A stretch of 64,000 nucleotides of DNA from Struthio camelus (taxonomy: Eukaryota > Chordata > Aves > Struthioniformes > Struthionidae): assembly GCF_040807025.1 (NCBI RefSeq), contig NC_090942.1:70858487-70922486 (forward strand). Reading direction: 5' to 3'. Of this stretch, positions 53,981-63,610 are shown piece by piece (within the stretch, counting starts at the first letter, position 1; the number at the start of each line of letters is the position of its first letter). Below the pieces are notes generated by a model. It saw nothing but the letters and a program-made list of their open reading frames with translations. It searched no databases and had not been told where the DNA came from. The translations under genes and the position numbers were made by a program.

Positions 53981-54787
53981 TCCGCTGGCAGGCACGAGGG
54001 CGAGAAATTAAAGGTTTCGATTATTAAGCAAAGCCCAGCGGAGGCACAAGCCTCTGGATACCTTATCACCGAGGCAAAGACAGATGCGCTTCCCTACCTT
54101 AAGAGGGACGTTTTTCTGTCTCGTGCGCGTGCAGCTTTGTGTGACTGAGGAGCCTCCTTCGGGCAGCCTGTGTCTTTCAGGCTGCTGCTGAAGGAACACT
54201 TGGGATTTCTTGCTACCACGGGGAGAAAAAAGAAGCGGAGGGGGTGGAAAAAAAAGGCACCGCAAGCGCCACCTGGCGGCCAGCGCGTCCCGTCGCCCGC
54301 ACACCTCCCCGGCTCGCTCTCTAAGCGTGCCCGCAAACTTCACTCCCCCTTTTACCACGACGCAAACCCGGCTTCACAAAATAGCCGGAAGCTCCGGGAA
54401 GGCAAGCCGAGGACGCGAGCGTGGGGCTAAGTCCTGTTCTTGTCAAAATTACACAGGCCTCCAGCTGCCCCTCCCTCTCCGCCTTGCCCCCCGGCCGCGG
54501 CCCGCCGCCCCCCCCCCGCAACGGCATAACGTGTTCGCGACCTTTCACGGCAGCTTCTTCGCAGGCTCCCGGGGCTCTTAGCTGGCTGGCAGGGAGCCCG
54601 TTTGTAACCGAATAGTCCACGCAAAGGTCCCCCCCGCCCCGCGCTCTCTGCCTGCCGCCTCTCCCATGGCGGTTCCCGTCCTACAGAGCCGCCGCTCCGC
54701 GGCGCGACGGACCCCTCGGGCCGCCGGGGGCACCAGCGCTCCGAAGAGCCCCGCGCTGCCGGGTCCGGTCGCCTCAGGCAGCCGGTG

Positions 54788-54806
54788 ACTACAGCTCCCG
54801 TGGCGC
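54788..54806 (+). promoter_or_regulatory. ZNF143/STAF-like core promoter site
   Basis: ACTACAGCTCCCGTGGCGCC matches the 5' half of the ZNF143 consensus (ACTACARYTCCCAGMRKGC) at nearly every base. It is about 30 bases upstream of the YY1/TISU element, a common arrangement in housekeeping promoters. Confidence 0.6.
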
Positions 54807-54816
54807 CGCGGGGCGA

Positions 54817-54828
54817 GAAGATGGCGGC
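54817..54828 (+). promoter_or_regulatory. YY1 / TISU element
   Basis: GAAGATGGCGGC is a perfect match to the TISU consensus SAASATGGCGGC, which is also a YY1 site. TISU elements work near the cap in very short 5' UTRs, driving both transcription and scanning-free translation. Here its ATG is not the PEX26 start but opens a short upstream ORF. Confidence 0.6.
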
Positions 54829-54853
54829 CGGGGCGGTGCCTCCGCAGCCGTGA
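54821..54853 (+). CDS. Upstream ORF in the PEX26 leader (10 residues)
   Basis: ATG to TGA encodes MAAGAVPPQP. It begins inside the TISU element and ends 97 bases before the PEX26 ATG, in a different frame. If the transcript starts upstream of 54821, this uORF would be translated first and could reduce PEX26 output, with the main ORF reached by reinitiation. Whether the cap lies upstream is not shown by the sequence. Confidence 0.4.
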   Translation: MAAGAVPPQP

Positions 54854-54950
54854 GGGGGCGGCGGTGGGGGCGTCTCTGGTGGCGTTGGGCGCCGGTGAGG
54901 GGCGCCCCTTCGCCGGGGCCGAGCGAGGCGGTAGCCCCGCCGCTACCACC

Positions 54951-55171
54951 ATGAGGAGGGAGCCGGCGGCGGAGCTGCTGCTGCGCAGCGAGCCCCTCGC
55001 CTGGCCGCCCGTGTCGGCCCAGGCGGCCTCGCTGCTGGAGGAGGCGACGGACCTGCTGGTGCTGCACCGCGACTTCGCCGCCGCCCTGGAGCGGTGCGAG
55101 GCCGGCTGCGACAGCCTGGGCCCTGCCGCTGGGGCCGGTGCTGGGGCTGGGGCCGAGGCCGAGGCCGGGAG
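54951..55171 (+). CDS. PEX26: PEX26 coding exon 1
   Basis: Encodes residues 1-73 plus two bases of codon 74 and ends at GAG|GTACGA. Residues 27-50 are the conserved [10 protein letters not shown]...ALERCE segment. Residues 59-73 are a Gly-Ala-Glu repeat not present in the human protein. Confidence 0.93.
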
Positions 55172-58100
55172 GTACGAGCCGGCAGGGCTGGGGGCTCAGG
55201 GCTGGTTTAGGGGCTCGTGGAGTTTCAGGCCGCTTAGGGAGCTGCGGAGGTTTGTCTGTCTTCCTTTTCAGCTCTGCAGAAGTGAAATGCTCCCTCTGTG
55301 TTGTGGGGATTCAGGCCCTGGCGGAGATGAACCGGTGGCGGGAAGTTCTCTCTTGGGTCCTACAGTATTATCACGTCCCTGAGCATCTGCCTCCAAAAAT
55401 CCTGGAGCTGTGGTGAGTTTCTCCATGCGACTGCCAGGTACACAGGACTAGGTTTAATAACAGGCCAGACTGCATTTTCACTTTGTATGCTGTAAACCGG
55501 GATGAAAGTGGAACCTGGGACAAGCATGTTCTTGAAAAGAGAAATAATTAAAAAAAAAAAAAAGCTGAATTAGTTTCTGTTGCAGATCATTTTGCTCTCT
55601 GAACGCATACGCTAGCGTTAGGCATGGTGCTAGCCACCCTGAGCCTGCTGAGAGGCAGCCTTTGGGAGCAACTGGACTTATGTGTGCCTGAGTATGCCTG
55701 CAGGCCAGCAGACTGCTTTAGGGTGATAAGGAACAAAAGGGGTCATTCTGAGAGTAACATCAGTGGTTGTACCTACCACCTGTCTCAGAAATCTCTTCCT
55801 CTACCTGGAGTGTAGACCTTGACATAAGCCTTGATGATAGCTGCTTGTGAGTAGTAACTGTCAGTTCATCTCAATTTAAAAAGATGTTGTGTCTTCTAAT
55901 ATTTGTCTTTGTTGTGTTCTAGCATCCTGTTATATAGCAAAGTGAGAGAGCCCCAGGTGATGCTGGAGGTTGGCAGTAGCTGGCTGAGAGACGTAACCAA
56001 TAGGAGCCTCCCTGAGTATGGTTCGTTGCTGGAGCTCTATCTGTTGCGTGTTTTGCTTCCCCTTGGCCAGTTTGAGGGGGCAGAAGAGCTTGTGCGGGGC
56101 TGTGATGTTTTTGACAGTGAGCAGCAGCTAGCACTTCTCAAGATCATTTGTGAAAGCCAATGTCAGTGGACTCAACAGGAAGAGATGCGCTCAGCTGCTG
56201 AAGAGCAGCAAGACACCACAAGAGAGACAGTTTTGGGTAGGCTTTCCCTCCATTGTTTGTGCTCCTTCGTTTTTTTTTCCTTCAAAGTTTTAGAGATCTG
56301 GCTATCTTAAATATTATCAAAATGGTTCAAGTTAGATTGTAATGTAAATCGTATACATCCGTGTTCTCTTTCTGTTATCTGCGGACTGTCTGTTCCCTTC
56401 TTTATAATCTATGATAGCCCATCCCAGAACTTCAACATGTGCCCTAGACCTATCATCAGTGAGACAGCTTCCTCAAGCACTCAGGACTTTGCAGTGGGTA
56501 CAGACAGCAAAGTGCCACTGGGACAACAAGAAGGGAAACAAGTTCAAAAAACAAAAGCTGCTTATAGGTTGTTTGTTTGTTGTAGCCCTCTGCTACTGTC
56601 TGAAGTAGAGCAGCTGTAGTTTGATGCCTCAGAATTGTTGGGGTATTGCCTGTAAATCCTCAAAGAGTTTTGAAGATTTGTTCTGCACTCTCGAGTGTGA
56701 TTCTGCTTAGTTTTTAGCCTGGTTGTTGATGGCTGTTGCGTTGTGGGTAGTCCATCCTCTGTGGACACAGCATGGAAACAGTTTTCACGCCTTGCTTTGT
56801 TGTGCAGCACTGGATTCAGAAGAATGGCTTAGGAAAATTTTCCTCTCTCCTTTCTTAAGTCTGGCTGTGTAGTGGTGGTTTCCTTTTACCAGTGAGATGA
56901 CAAGTTGACCACCTTATGGAATGTTTCTGTAAATGAGTTAGCAGCGTCATTTCAAATGGCTGGGTATGGTAAGGCCTTTCACCTATGGCTCTAACGGGTC
57001 TGTAGTAGTACCTAACCAGCATTGTTAGATCCCTTACTAACAAAGGGTAGCAAGTAGTAACTGTATATTAATAATAATGTCAGGACATACCAGCCATGAG
57101 GAAGTCACAGAAGGACTGGACTATATCCCGGAAGGCAGTGGAAGACTTGCTGATCCATGTGCTGATAATTACAAAGGGGATTTAGTCTCCACCAGTGTCA
57201 GAAGATGGGAATTATTTTCAAGCTTCTAAAACATTTCAGAATAAATGTATTACAGTACAAACAGGCAACTAAAACTAGCAAGTGCATCCTTTAAGGGTAT
57301 GTGTTGTTGGATCTGTGTACTTTTTGCTTTTTCTCCATTAATAGTTAAGCCCATGTAGAGCAAGCCATGGCATTTAAAGTACTACTTATCTGCCAGAACT
57401 GTAAATCACCTGGAGTTATCTACCAGCAGAGATGTTTGCACTGCTGTGGTATAAGTTCATATCGTCCTAAAGCAGATACCTAAAAAAGATCCAATGAATT
57501 GTATCCTAAAATTGTGTAATTTCTCTCTGTTCCCTATAAAAGAGACGCATGCGATCAAACTAAGATGTGTCTACAGTTAGGTGAGATGGATGGCACCACT
57601 ACTGACTCTTCTAAGTGATTTTTTTTCCCACTTTATTTTGCCCTAACAGCCTTTTTATTCTTGTTTCTAGGTGCTCTGTCCCAAAAGCTCTTGACCATGT
57701 TGACATTGCTCCGGAGAGCACTGAGGTCCATGTCAAGCCACTTCTATTTAATTCCTTACAAAAAGATTCTCTTGGCTGCTTTTATGCTATATCTGGTGGT
57801 GGTGAGATTAGACCCAGGTACAGAATTTAGAGCTTTTATTTTTTTTAATCCACTACGGCTACAGAGAATAAATTAAGAGTTGCTTTTGATAGATATGGTC
57901 TATGTAATTGTGTTGTCTTTGGGGCATAAAAGATCTAAAGAACATAAAAGAACCGGGTGGCTAGGAATTTATTTTTTAGGCTTGTTTCTAGTTTTTCCAC
58001 CTGGAGTCCGTGTAGAAACATGTAACTCAACAAAAGCAGATGTCTGTAAACAGTTATCCCATCTTCAGCTTTTTCTAACAGACAAGGTGCAAACTGTTAG

Positions 58101-58731
58101 AGACTGACTGAGCTGTCCTAGACCCAGCCTCTGCCCCAGTTAGCTTGAGGTGCTACAAGGTGAATGCCTTCTGGAAGAGTGATTGCCTCCTGGGGCTGTG
58201 CTGCCAGGAAAGTACAGAGTTGCCCAGGCCAGTGACGTATTCAAGCGTTGGTTTTGCTTATGCTGGTCTCTCACTAGTAATGGTTGCCTCTGTCGCTGAA
58301 GAATGGGCTGGTCCTGTGATGTGGACGGCTTCTGGCGAGCAGGGGGGATGTGTGTCCCCCCTCTATCTGGAGACGCCCCTTCTACTGGGTGGTAGGTGCT
58401 CTGTTGCTGTTCCACGAATAGTCTATTGGAAAATACTGAAGAAAGCATGCTAGGGATGGGAGCAGTGGCCTAGGTTAAGGCCTGAGAACTGAACCAAACG
58501 GGAAGAAATAAAACACCTACGCTTCCGTTATTGCTGGTTGGGATCAGTCTTTTCTTAGTATGTTTAGCGTATCTTAGTTTTCGCTCTTAAAATGAAAGGC
58601 TCTTTTGGTTTTTGTTTTGTTCTGCAGCTTCTCCCACGTCACTGCCGTTTCTTTATAGACTGGTCCAGCTCTTCCGACAGGCTTGGGCAGCTGTACTTTC
58701 TCCAATCCGCAGGCCTCCAGTTCAAGACTAA
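54951..58731 (+). CDS. PEX26: PEX26, peroxisome assembly protein 26 (whole gene, five coding exons)
   Basis: PEX26 is the tail-anchored peroxisomal membrane protein that recruits the PEX1-PEX6 AAA ATPase, which pulls ubiquitinated PEX5 receptor out of the membrane so matrix import can continue. Coding exons are 54951-55171, 55272-55412, 55923-56236, 57671-57817 and 58628-58731. All introns are GT-AG, and the phases join to 927 bases, 308 residues (human 305). The N-terminal domain (about 28-220) contains [47 protein letters not shown] and RVLLPLG, which align closely with the mammalian protein. A hydrophobic helix (about 258-270, between KK and R) is the membrane anchor, with about 38 residues after it on the matrix side. 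The ATG has a strong Kozak context (ACCACCATGA). The in-frame extension upstream starts only with GTG, so this ATG is preferred. Expression is likely constitutive from the CpG island. Confidence 0.96.
55272..55412 (+). CDS. PEX26: PEX26 coding exon 2
   Basis: Acceptor TTCCTTTTCAG, donor TG|GTGAGT. Encodes residues 74-121, the best conserved block ([34 protein letters not shown]), within the PEX6-binding domain. Only 100 bases of intron separate it from exon 1. Confidence 0.95.
55923..56236 (+). CDS. PEX26: PEX26 coding exon 3
   Basis: Acceptor TTGTGTTCTAG, donor GG|GTAGGC. Encodes residues 121-226: [31 protein letters not shown], then a variable Gln/Glu-rich linker. The donor is a little weak (GTAGGC), and the reading frame stays open past it for about 25 codons, which could matter if the intron is retained. 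Confidence 0.93.
56237..57670 (+). other. PEX26 intron 3
   Basis: A 1434-base intron and the longest in the gene. It contains an open frame at 56437-56619 with no similarity to PEX26 and no flanking splice sites in phase, so it is not counted as an exon. Confidence 0.85.
57671..57817 (+). CDS. PEX26: PEX26 coding exon 4 (membrane anchor)
   Basis: Acceptor TTGTTTCTAG, donor CAG|GTACAG. Encodes residues 226-275, including [20 protein letters not shown], the tail anchor recognised by PEX19. Its length (147) is a multiple of three and both junctions are phase 1, so skipping it would keep frame and give a soluble protein. Confidence 0.94.
57818..58627 (+). other. PEX26 intron 4 with internal AATAAA
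   Basis: An 810-base intron. An AATAAA hexamer at 58506-58511 lies 117 bases before the last exon and could support intronic polyadenylation, but nothing else in the sequence argues for its use. Short frames on both strands have no recognisable content. Confidence 0.8.
58628..58731 (+). CDS. PEX26: PEX26 coding exon 5 and stop
   Basis: Acceptor TTTGTTCTGCAG. Encodes residues 275-308 ([17 protein letters not shown] onwards, ending RRPPVQD) and TAA at 58729-58731. The start aligns with human SPSSLHFLYKLAQLFR; the last ten residues differ from mammals. Confidence 0.94.
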
Positions 58732-59287
58732 GTGGCTTCCCCCACAGAAAGCATATTTTTTTCTGCTGCTGCAAAAGTATCAGCTTGTATTGAGGACATC
58801 CTTAGGCTCTTCAAGGACTGTTGAGATCAGTGTCCCAATTGAGATGGCCACCTGTGAGCTCCCATGTGATGACATCTTCCTTTCTTCAGACGGGGAACTG
58901 TGTTGTATGAATTTTGAAACCATGCCATGTATTCCCCACCCGCACACACTTTGCTTAGCTCTGCAGCATCATTCTGTCAAATACTTGGTTAAAGTTACTC
59001 CCCTAACCTGCAACTGAGTGAGAATCCTTTCCAAATAGTTTGCTTTGGATATACCTCCTCAGTGAGAGTGGGTGGCCAGTTGTGAGCCAGGCTCACTGAG
59101 ATGCTTTGGAAGAAGGCCTCATCCTTGTAAATGCTGGGCAGCTCTCTGAACGAGGGAAGTAGCGTTCCTGGAGGCAGGACTGTAAAAGACAGCAGAGTAC
59201 CAGGTAATTAGGGGAATATACTGTTTTGTCTGAAGACATCGGAAAAGCCCAGTTCCTGCAGCATGGGATTTAGGACACACATGTGGA

Positions 59288-59293
59288 AATAAA
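59288..59293 (+). terminator. Candidate proximal poly(A) signal for PEX26
   Basis: An AATAAA hexamer 557 bases after the stop codon, with modestly GT-rich sequence after it (GCCTGTTGCCTTTTG). Confidence 0.35.
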
Positions 59294-61216
59294 ACAGAAA
59301 ATGGAGCCTGTTGCCTTTTGAAAGTCATGATTTCTCTGGACTGATGCCTCCTCATATGGGCATTTTTGATTTTGAAAATGAAGGCGATGGGACACAAAGA
59401 CTGTTGTCCTGCACCTACTCTTCCTAAATGCAAACTACTGCACTTTGTGCTTGCCTGATGCCCAAAATTTCTTAGGAGCACGGTGGTAAGGCAATAGATT
59501 TATTTTTTTTAATTGTATTCCGTATTGTCTAGATTCTGCCTAAAATCTAGAAATATGAATGTACTAAACAACAGAAGTTGTTGCTTTTTTTTTACTCTTA
59601 AGGGTTTCCCTATCATTTGCTATGTTTATTGAGATGTCAGAAAACCTCCATATATTTAGAATACCCCCTCCATACCTAAAGTCTTGGTTCAGATGAAAGC
59701 CATTTATCAATGCTACTGTCATTCAGAGGAAAAGTTTATCAATAGGTAGAAAAATATATTTCTCAAACTTTCCCCAAAGCTGTGGCAAGAAAATTGTCTT
59801 GCAGAATGCTCTGATTTGTCACCAGACTGACCCCACTTCAGGCCATTGATTTGGATTCCTAGAGGCAGAGGCTGGAGGTCTGGGGTTGGACGTTTCATTT
59901 CTTCTCCTGCCATCTACATATCATCAATTGGCAGTGGTTAAATTCCACAGGAGAGAGCATTTGCCTGTTTAAATATTGTTTCTACTGAAGCAAGTTGTGT
60001 GTATAGCATAGAAAACAAGTTAGAGGCAAGGAGCCTTTGTGGCAAACGTAGCCAGCCATCCCAGCAACTGTGCCGAGAGAATTCAAATTGAGTGGAACAG
60101 CCAAAAATACAAAATGGGGAAATAAGCAGCCTTTTCGGTAGAGTCCATCTAAAGCATCAAACCTGTGAGAAGTAGCCAGTGTAGATCCCAGCACGGTGTC
60201 TTACAACAGTAGTCACCTTCATATTGTTCCTTTGTCTGTAGCAACAGCTATATACAGAGGTGATGGCTACTTTTGCTTTCTCTAAAAGGACAGCAGACTT
60301 GGTGTCTTCAAGCTGTGTGCTGTATTGCTTTGCTGTCCTAGGCCACTTTGAAAACAGTCTGCATCTGCACTGCTAAAAATAAATCCATGTTTAGTTCTTC
60401 TTGACCTCTCCCAATAGAGAGAAATACTCCAGTATTACTGGGAGATAAACTGGGGCAGGTCGTTTATGAATGCAGAATGCAGTAAAGACCTTGCTTAGTT
60501 GACTCACAGTAAAAACTAAGAGATTTTCTGTCTCTGCCAGGACTTTACAGCAGGATAATTAGCACATAAGGCTTCATCCTCACCATATTATAAAGTTACT
60601 TCCTGTGTGTCCTGTGCATATAGGGAATATATTGATATTGCTATGTGAAATTTGTAACATAACTCTGTGTCCAACACTTGATGAAAAACCAATAGAATCA
60701 AACACAGAGGCTCTGTCCAGATTTGAACTCTTCCAAGAATTGTTGTTGTTGTATTTACTGCCCCCTTCTCCCCCCCCCCCACAATTTTACAAGGCCTATC
60801 TCTAAATACTTTGTAAAGCAGTTAATGAAATATCAAGGTTCACTCTAAAGGAAGGCCCAATCTTAACCAATACTTGATTGTTCAGGTAGCAACAATTTGT
60901 TTGCTCTAGTTTTCTACTGATATTTTTAGTTAGATGGCAGAGTTGCATTTGTAGGGGTGGGACTAGTGGTATGTACAGACCATATGTTATGTTTAGAATC
61001 CTGTTAAATGTCATAGCCGTTAATCTCCTGGGACATTAACATTCAATTTGATTGTAATCATAGTTTGGCAACCTCCACTTTTTTTTTTTTTTTTAATACT
61101 ACTGATTTTGCATTTGTGTTGTATATAATTCATGATGAGAGGGAAAGAAAGCAGAAACAAGCTGTCTTTTTTTTTTTTTTGCAATTAATACTAAAAAAGC
61201 AATATTTAATTTTCAC

Positions 61217-61222
61217 AATAAA
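61217..61222 (+). terminator. Candidate distal poly(A) signal for PEX26
   Basis: An AATAAA hexamer with GT-rich sequence 25-50 bases downstream. It would give a 3' UTR of about 2.5 kb. Confidence 0.35.
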
Positions 61223-61992
61223 ACAACTACTGATTTACCTCTTTGTAGAGGTGCTTATTTGTGCTGTGATTAGGTACATTAAAATTTTCTCATTTAATGT
61301 ATTGACACCTTACAGTTTTCAAATCACTTCTGGAAATGTGTTTCATTACCTGTCCTAATCATACAAACATATTTGAATTAAGTAGAGGAGTTATTCATTG
61401 TGAATCACTGCCTGACTAGATCTAATAAGGTGATCATGTTGGTATGGTATAGGTCTACATTTTCATATGTGTTAAGAGAGCGCTTAATTTCTTTCTTTCC
61501 ATGAAAGATGCAGCATATTTTTTATTTAATTTTTTTAATAATGTAAGTTGTCTGGGTATACTTCTGGATGGTCAAGATCAGTGGTATCAAGAATAAAGTA
61601 TTTCGTATTTATTTTTTGTTATGTTTTTCTTTTGAATTTTCATTTCATCATGAGGAAAAGATGTAGCCATATATAATTCTAAGGGAATCCTACTATTTAA
61701 TCTTTGCCAGGGAGAGAGAAGAGTACATGCATGTGCCATGTGTATGTGCCATGTATAGGTATCTCCAGATAAAAGAGCAAATGATAGTTCTGGTTTTTGT
61801 TTTGCCACCTTCTTGCTGAATGCAAAAAACTGCTATTGCCCCATACTCTAGGCAGTTGAAGAGTTGAAGAAGAGTTGTCTATAACTGGCTGAACAGACCT
61901 GACAAAGATGAGGTGTGGCTGGCAGAAAGATGAGGTTTGGTCCCTTAGCGTCAGGCAGCAAGTTAATCAGTGTACTTTGTCCATAGATCACG

Positions 61993-62331
61993 GGGTCAAG
62001 CACCCTGTGAGTCACTGCTAGGCAGAGGCCTATATAAGACCCAGGCCTACAGCGCAGCTCCCAGAGCGCAGCGAACAGAGGCAGCAGTGTCTGGGCTCTG
62101 CCTGGGCCTTTTGTGGGCCTTGTTGGAAGTTGTGGAGGCTTTCTGGGGACCCCTGAGGAGCTAGACAGTGCTTGCTGCTAGCAGGAAGGGAGAGCTAGGC
62201 AAGGACTACTGCAGGAGGCCTTGACTTAACTTCTCCTGGGAAGTTCTAGCTACGTGGGGCTGCTGCTAATGAGCCCTCTGGGTTGCCCAGAGAGAGTTGG
62301 GGCTTTTGATTCAGGTGGCTCTTGATTGGGT
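61993..62331 (+). repeat. CR1 5' promoter unit 1
   Basis: First of two tandem copies spaced 339 bases. It shares GGGTCAAGCACCCTGTGAGT, CACTGCTAGG, GAGGCCTATATAAGA and the following CAGGCCTA.AGCGCAGCTCC segment with unit 2. AP-1 consensus TGAGTCA is at 62008-62014 and a TATA box at 62031-62038. Confidence 0.8.
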
Positions 62332-62534
62332 GGGTCAAGCACCCTGTGAGTCACTGCTAGGTTGAGGCCTATATAAGAGCCAGGCCTAGAGCGCAGCTCC
62401 CAGAGCGCAGCATACAGAGGCAGCAGTTTGCACAACAGAGGCAGCAAACAGAGGCAGCAGTTTGCACAGCAGTTCGCGCAGAAGGACGCCAGAAGGCACC
62501 TTCATTTTCCGTAGTGGTGTGTCCTTCCCCAGGC
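62332..62534 (+). repeat. CR1 5' promoter unit 2 and leader
   Basis: Second copy, with AP-1 TGAGTCA at 62347-62353 and TATATAAG at 62370-62377. It ends in a small tandem repeat of ACAGAGGCAGCAGTTTGCAC and variants (about 62413-62475), then the ORF1 start. Confidence 0.8.
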
Positions 62535-63605
62535 ATGGTCATGACACGCCGCAGAGCACGTTCCCCAGTGGCTGTTCGAGTTGCTGCATCAGCTCTGTCT
62601 GAGGCTTCAACCCAGACAGACCCTCAGACAGCAGATGCAGCTCTGCAGGTGACAGGCTGCAGGGAGTGCCTGGGACCTCTCCGTGAGGCCTGGGCTGATA
62701 GTCAGCTCTCCTGTGCGAGGTGTGCTGTGGTTGATCAGTTGTATTGCCAGATAAAGGAGTTACAGGAGGAAGTCAGTAGGCTGTGTAGCATCTGAGACGA
62801 TGAGCAGGAGATTGACAGGGTATTCCTGGAGATGGTGCAGCTCCAGGAGTTTCCACCCCACACTGCAGCGGAGTTGCCAGAGGGCTCTGTACCGTGTGCA
62901 ATGGTCCATCATAACACTGTTGAAGAAGGCTGGAAACTGGTGACCTCTCGTAGAAGGAGAAAGGCTCTTGCTCCTCCTCAAGATTTGCCTTTGAAGAACA
63001 AGTTTAGTGCCCTCCAAGCTGAGGAGGAGCTGGGCATGGCTCCAAGGGAGGCAACTGGCCTGGCAGACCCTGTGCCGTGCAGGAACGCCAGGAAGAAGCG
63101 GCGAGTGATTGTTGTGGGTGACTCCCTGCTGCAGGGGACAGAGGCACCTATCTGCCGACCTGACCTCTTGTCTAGAGAGGTTTGCTGCCTGCCAGGGGCT
63201 CGAATAAGAGATGTCACGGAAAGACTGCCAAGGCTTGTCCATGCATCAGACTACTACCGTCTGCTGCTCTTCTGTGTGGGTGCTAATGACACGAAAGGCA
63301 AATTGGAAACCATCAAACAGGACTTCAGAGCTCTGGGGATGGTGGTGAAGGGTCTGGGAGCCCAGGTCATTTTCTCCTCGATCCTGCCTGTGAGGGGAAA
63401 GGACGGGAGGAGGAGTAGATGAGTTTTTCAAGTTAACAACTGGCTGCACTGCTGGTGTTGGCAGCAGGGCTTTGGTTTCTATGACCATTGAACCCTATTT
63501 GAAGATCAACGGCTGATGGAGACAGATGGGATCCAGCTTACCAAGCAGGGAACACGCGTCTTTGCCAACAGGTTGGCCAGCCTGGTAGGGAGGGCTTTAA
63601 ACTAG
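62535..63605 (+). pseudogene. CR1 ORF1 (GDSL-esterase type), broken by three stops
   Basis: A 356-codon frame beginning MVMTRRRAR. A paired-cysteine motif (CRECLG...SCARC, about residues 38-58) is followed by a short predicted coiled coil (QIKELQEEVSRL). The second half is a GDSL/SGNH esterase: block I VIVVGDSLLQG, block III CVGANDT, and a C-terminal block reading DGIQL, where active family members have D-x-x-H-L, so the catalytic His is missing. In-frame stops occur at codons 87, 296 and 319 (62793, 63420, 63489). ORF1 proteins bind the element RNA. The esterase domain's role in retrotransposition is unsettled. Confidence 0.85.
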
Positions 63606-63610
63606 GAAAG

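Larger units (their letters stand above)
53990..55260. promoter_or_regulatory. CpG island promoter of PEX26
   Basis: G+C and CpG rise from about 53.9 kb and peak at 54.6-55.2 kb across the first PEX26 coding exon. Within it lie a ZNF143-like site (54788-54800), a YY1/TISU-like element (54817-54828) and the PEX26 start codon (54951). The start site is therefore probably close to 54.8 kb. The island extends about 800 bases upstream and has minus-strand donor-like sequence (AAG|GTAGGG near 54098), so divergent non-coding transcription is possible. Confidence 0.75.
58732..61985 (+). other. PEX26 3' UTR and downstream intergenic DNA
   Basis: AT-rich sequence after the stop codon. AATAAA hexamers occur at 59288, 60378, 61217 and 61592. 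The hexamer at 61217 is followed by a GT-rich stretch (GTGCTTATTTGTGCTGTG) typical of a downstream cleavage element. Poly(T) tracts lie near 61079-61094 and 61168-61181, and poly(C) at 60770-60780. No other gene is visible before the CR1 element. The next gene expected by synteny (TUBA8) is not reached. Confidence 0.6.

Noticed and set aside
54864..55382. Longer PEX26 start upstream and read-through beyond the exon 1 donor
   Set aside because: The upstream in-frame start is a GTG, not ATG. The ATG at 54951 has a strong Kozak context, and the exon 1-exon 2 junction restores the conserved protein, while the read-through does not.
56437..56619. Open frame inside PEX26 intron 3
   Set aside because: The flanking exons already join in phase and align continuously with mammalian PEX26, so no extra exon is needed. 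The peptide is unrelated.
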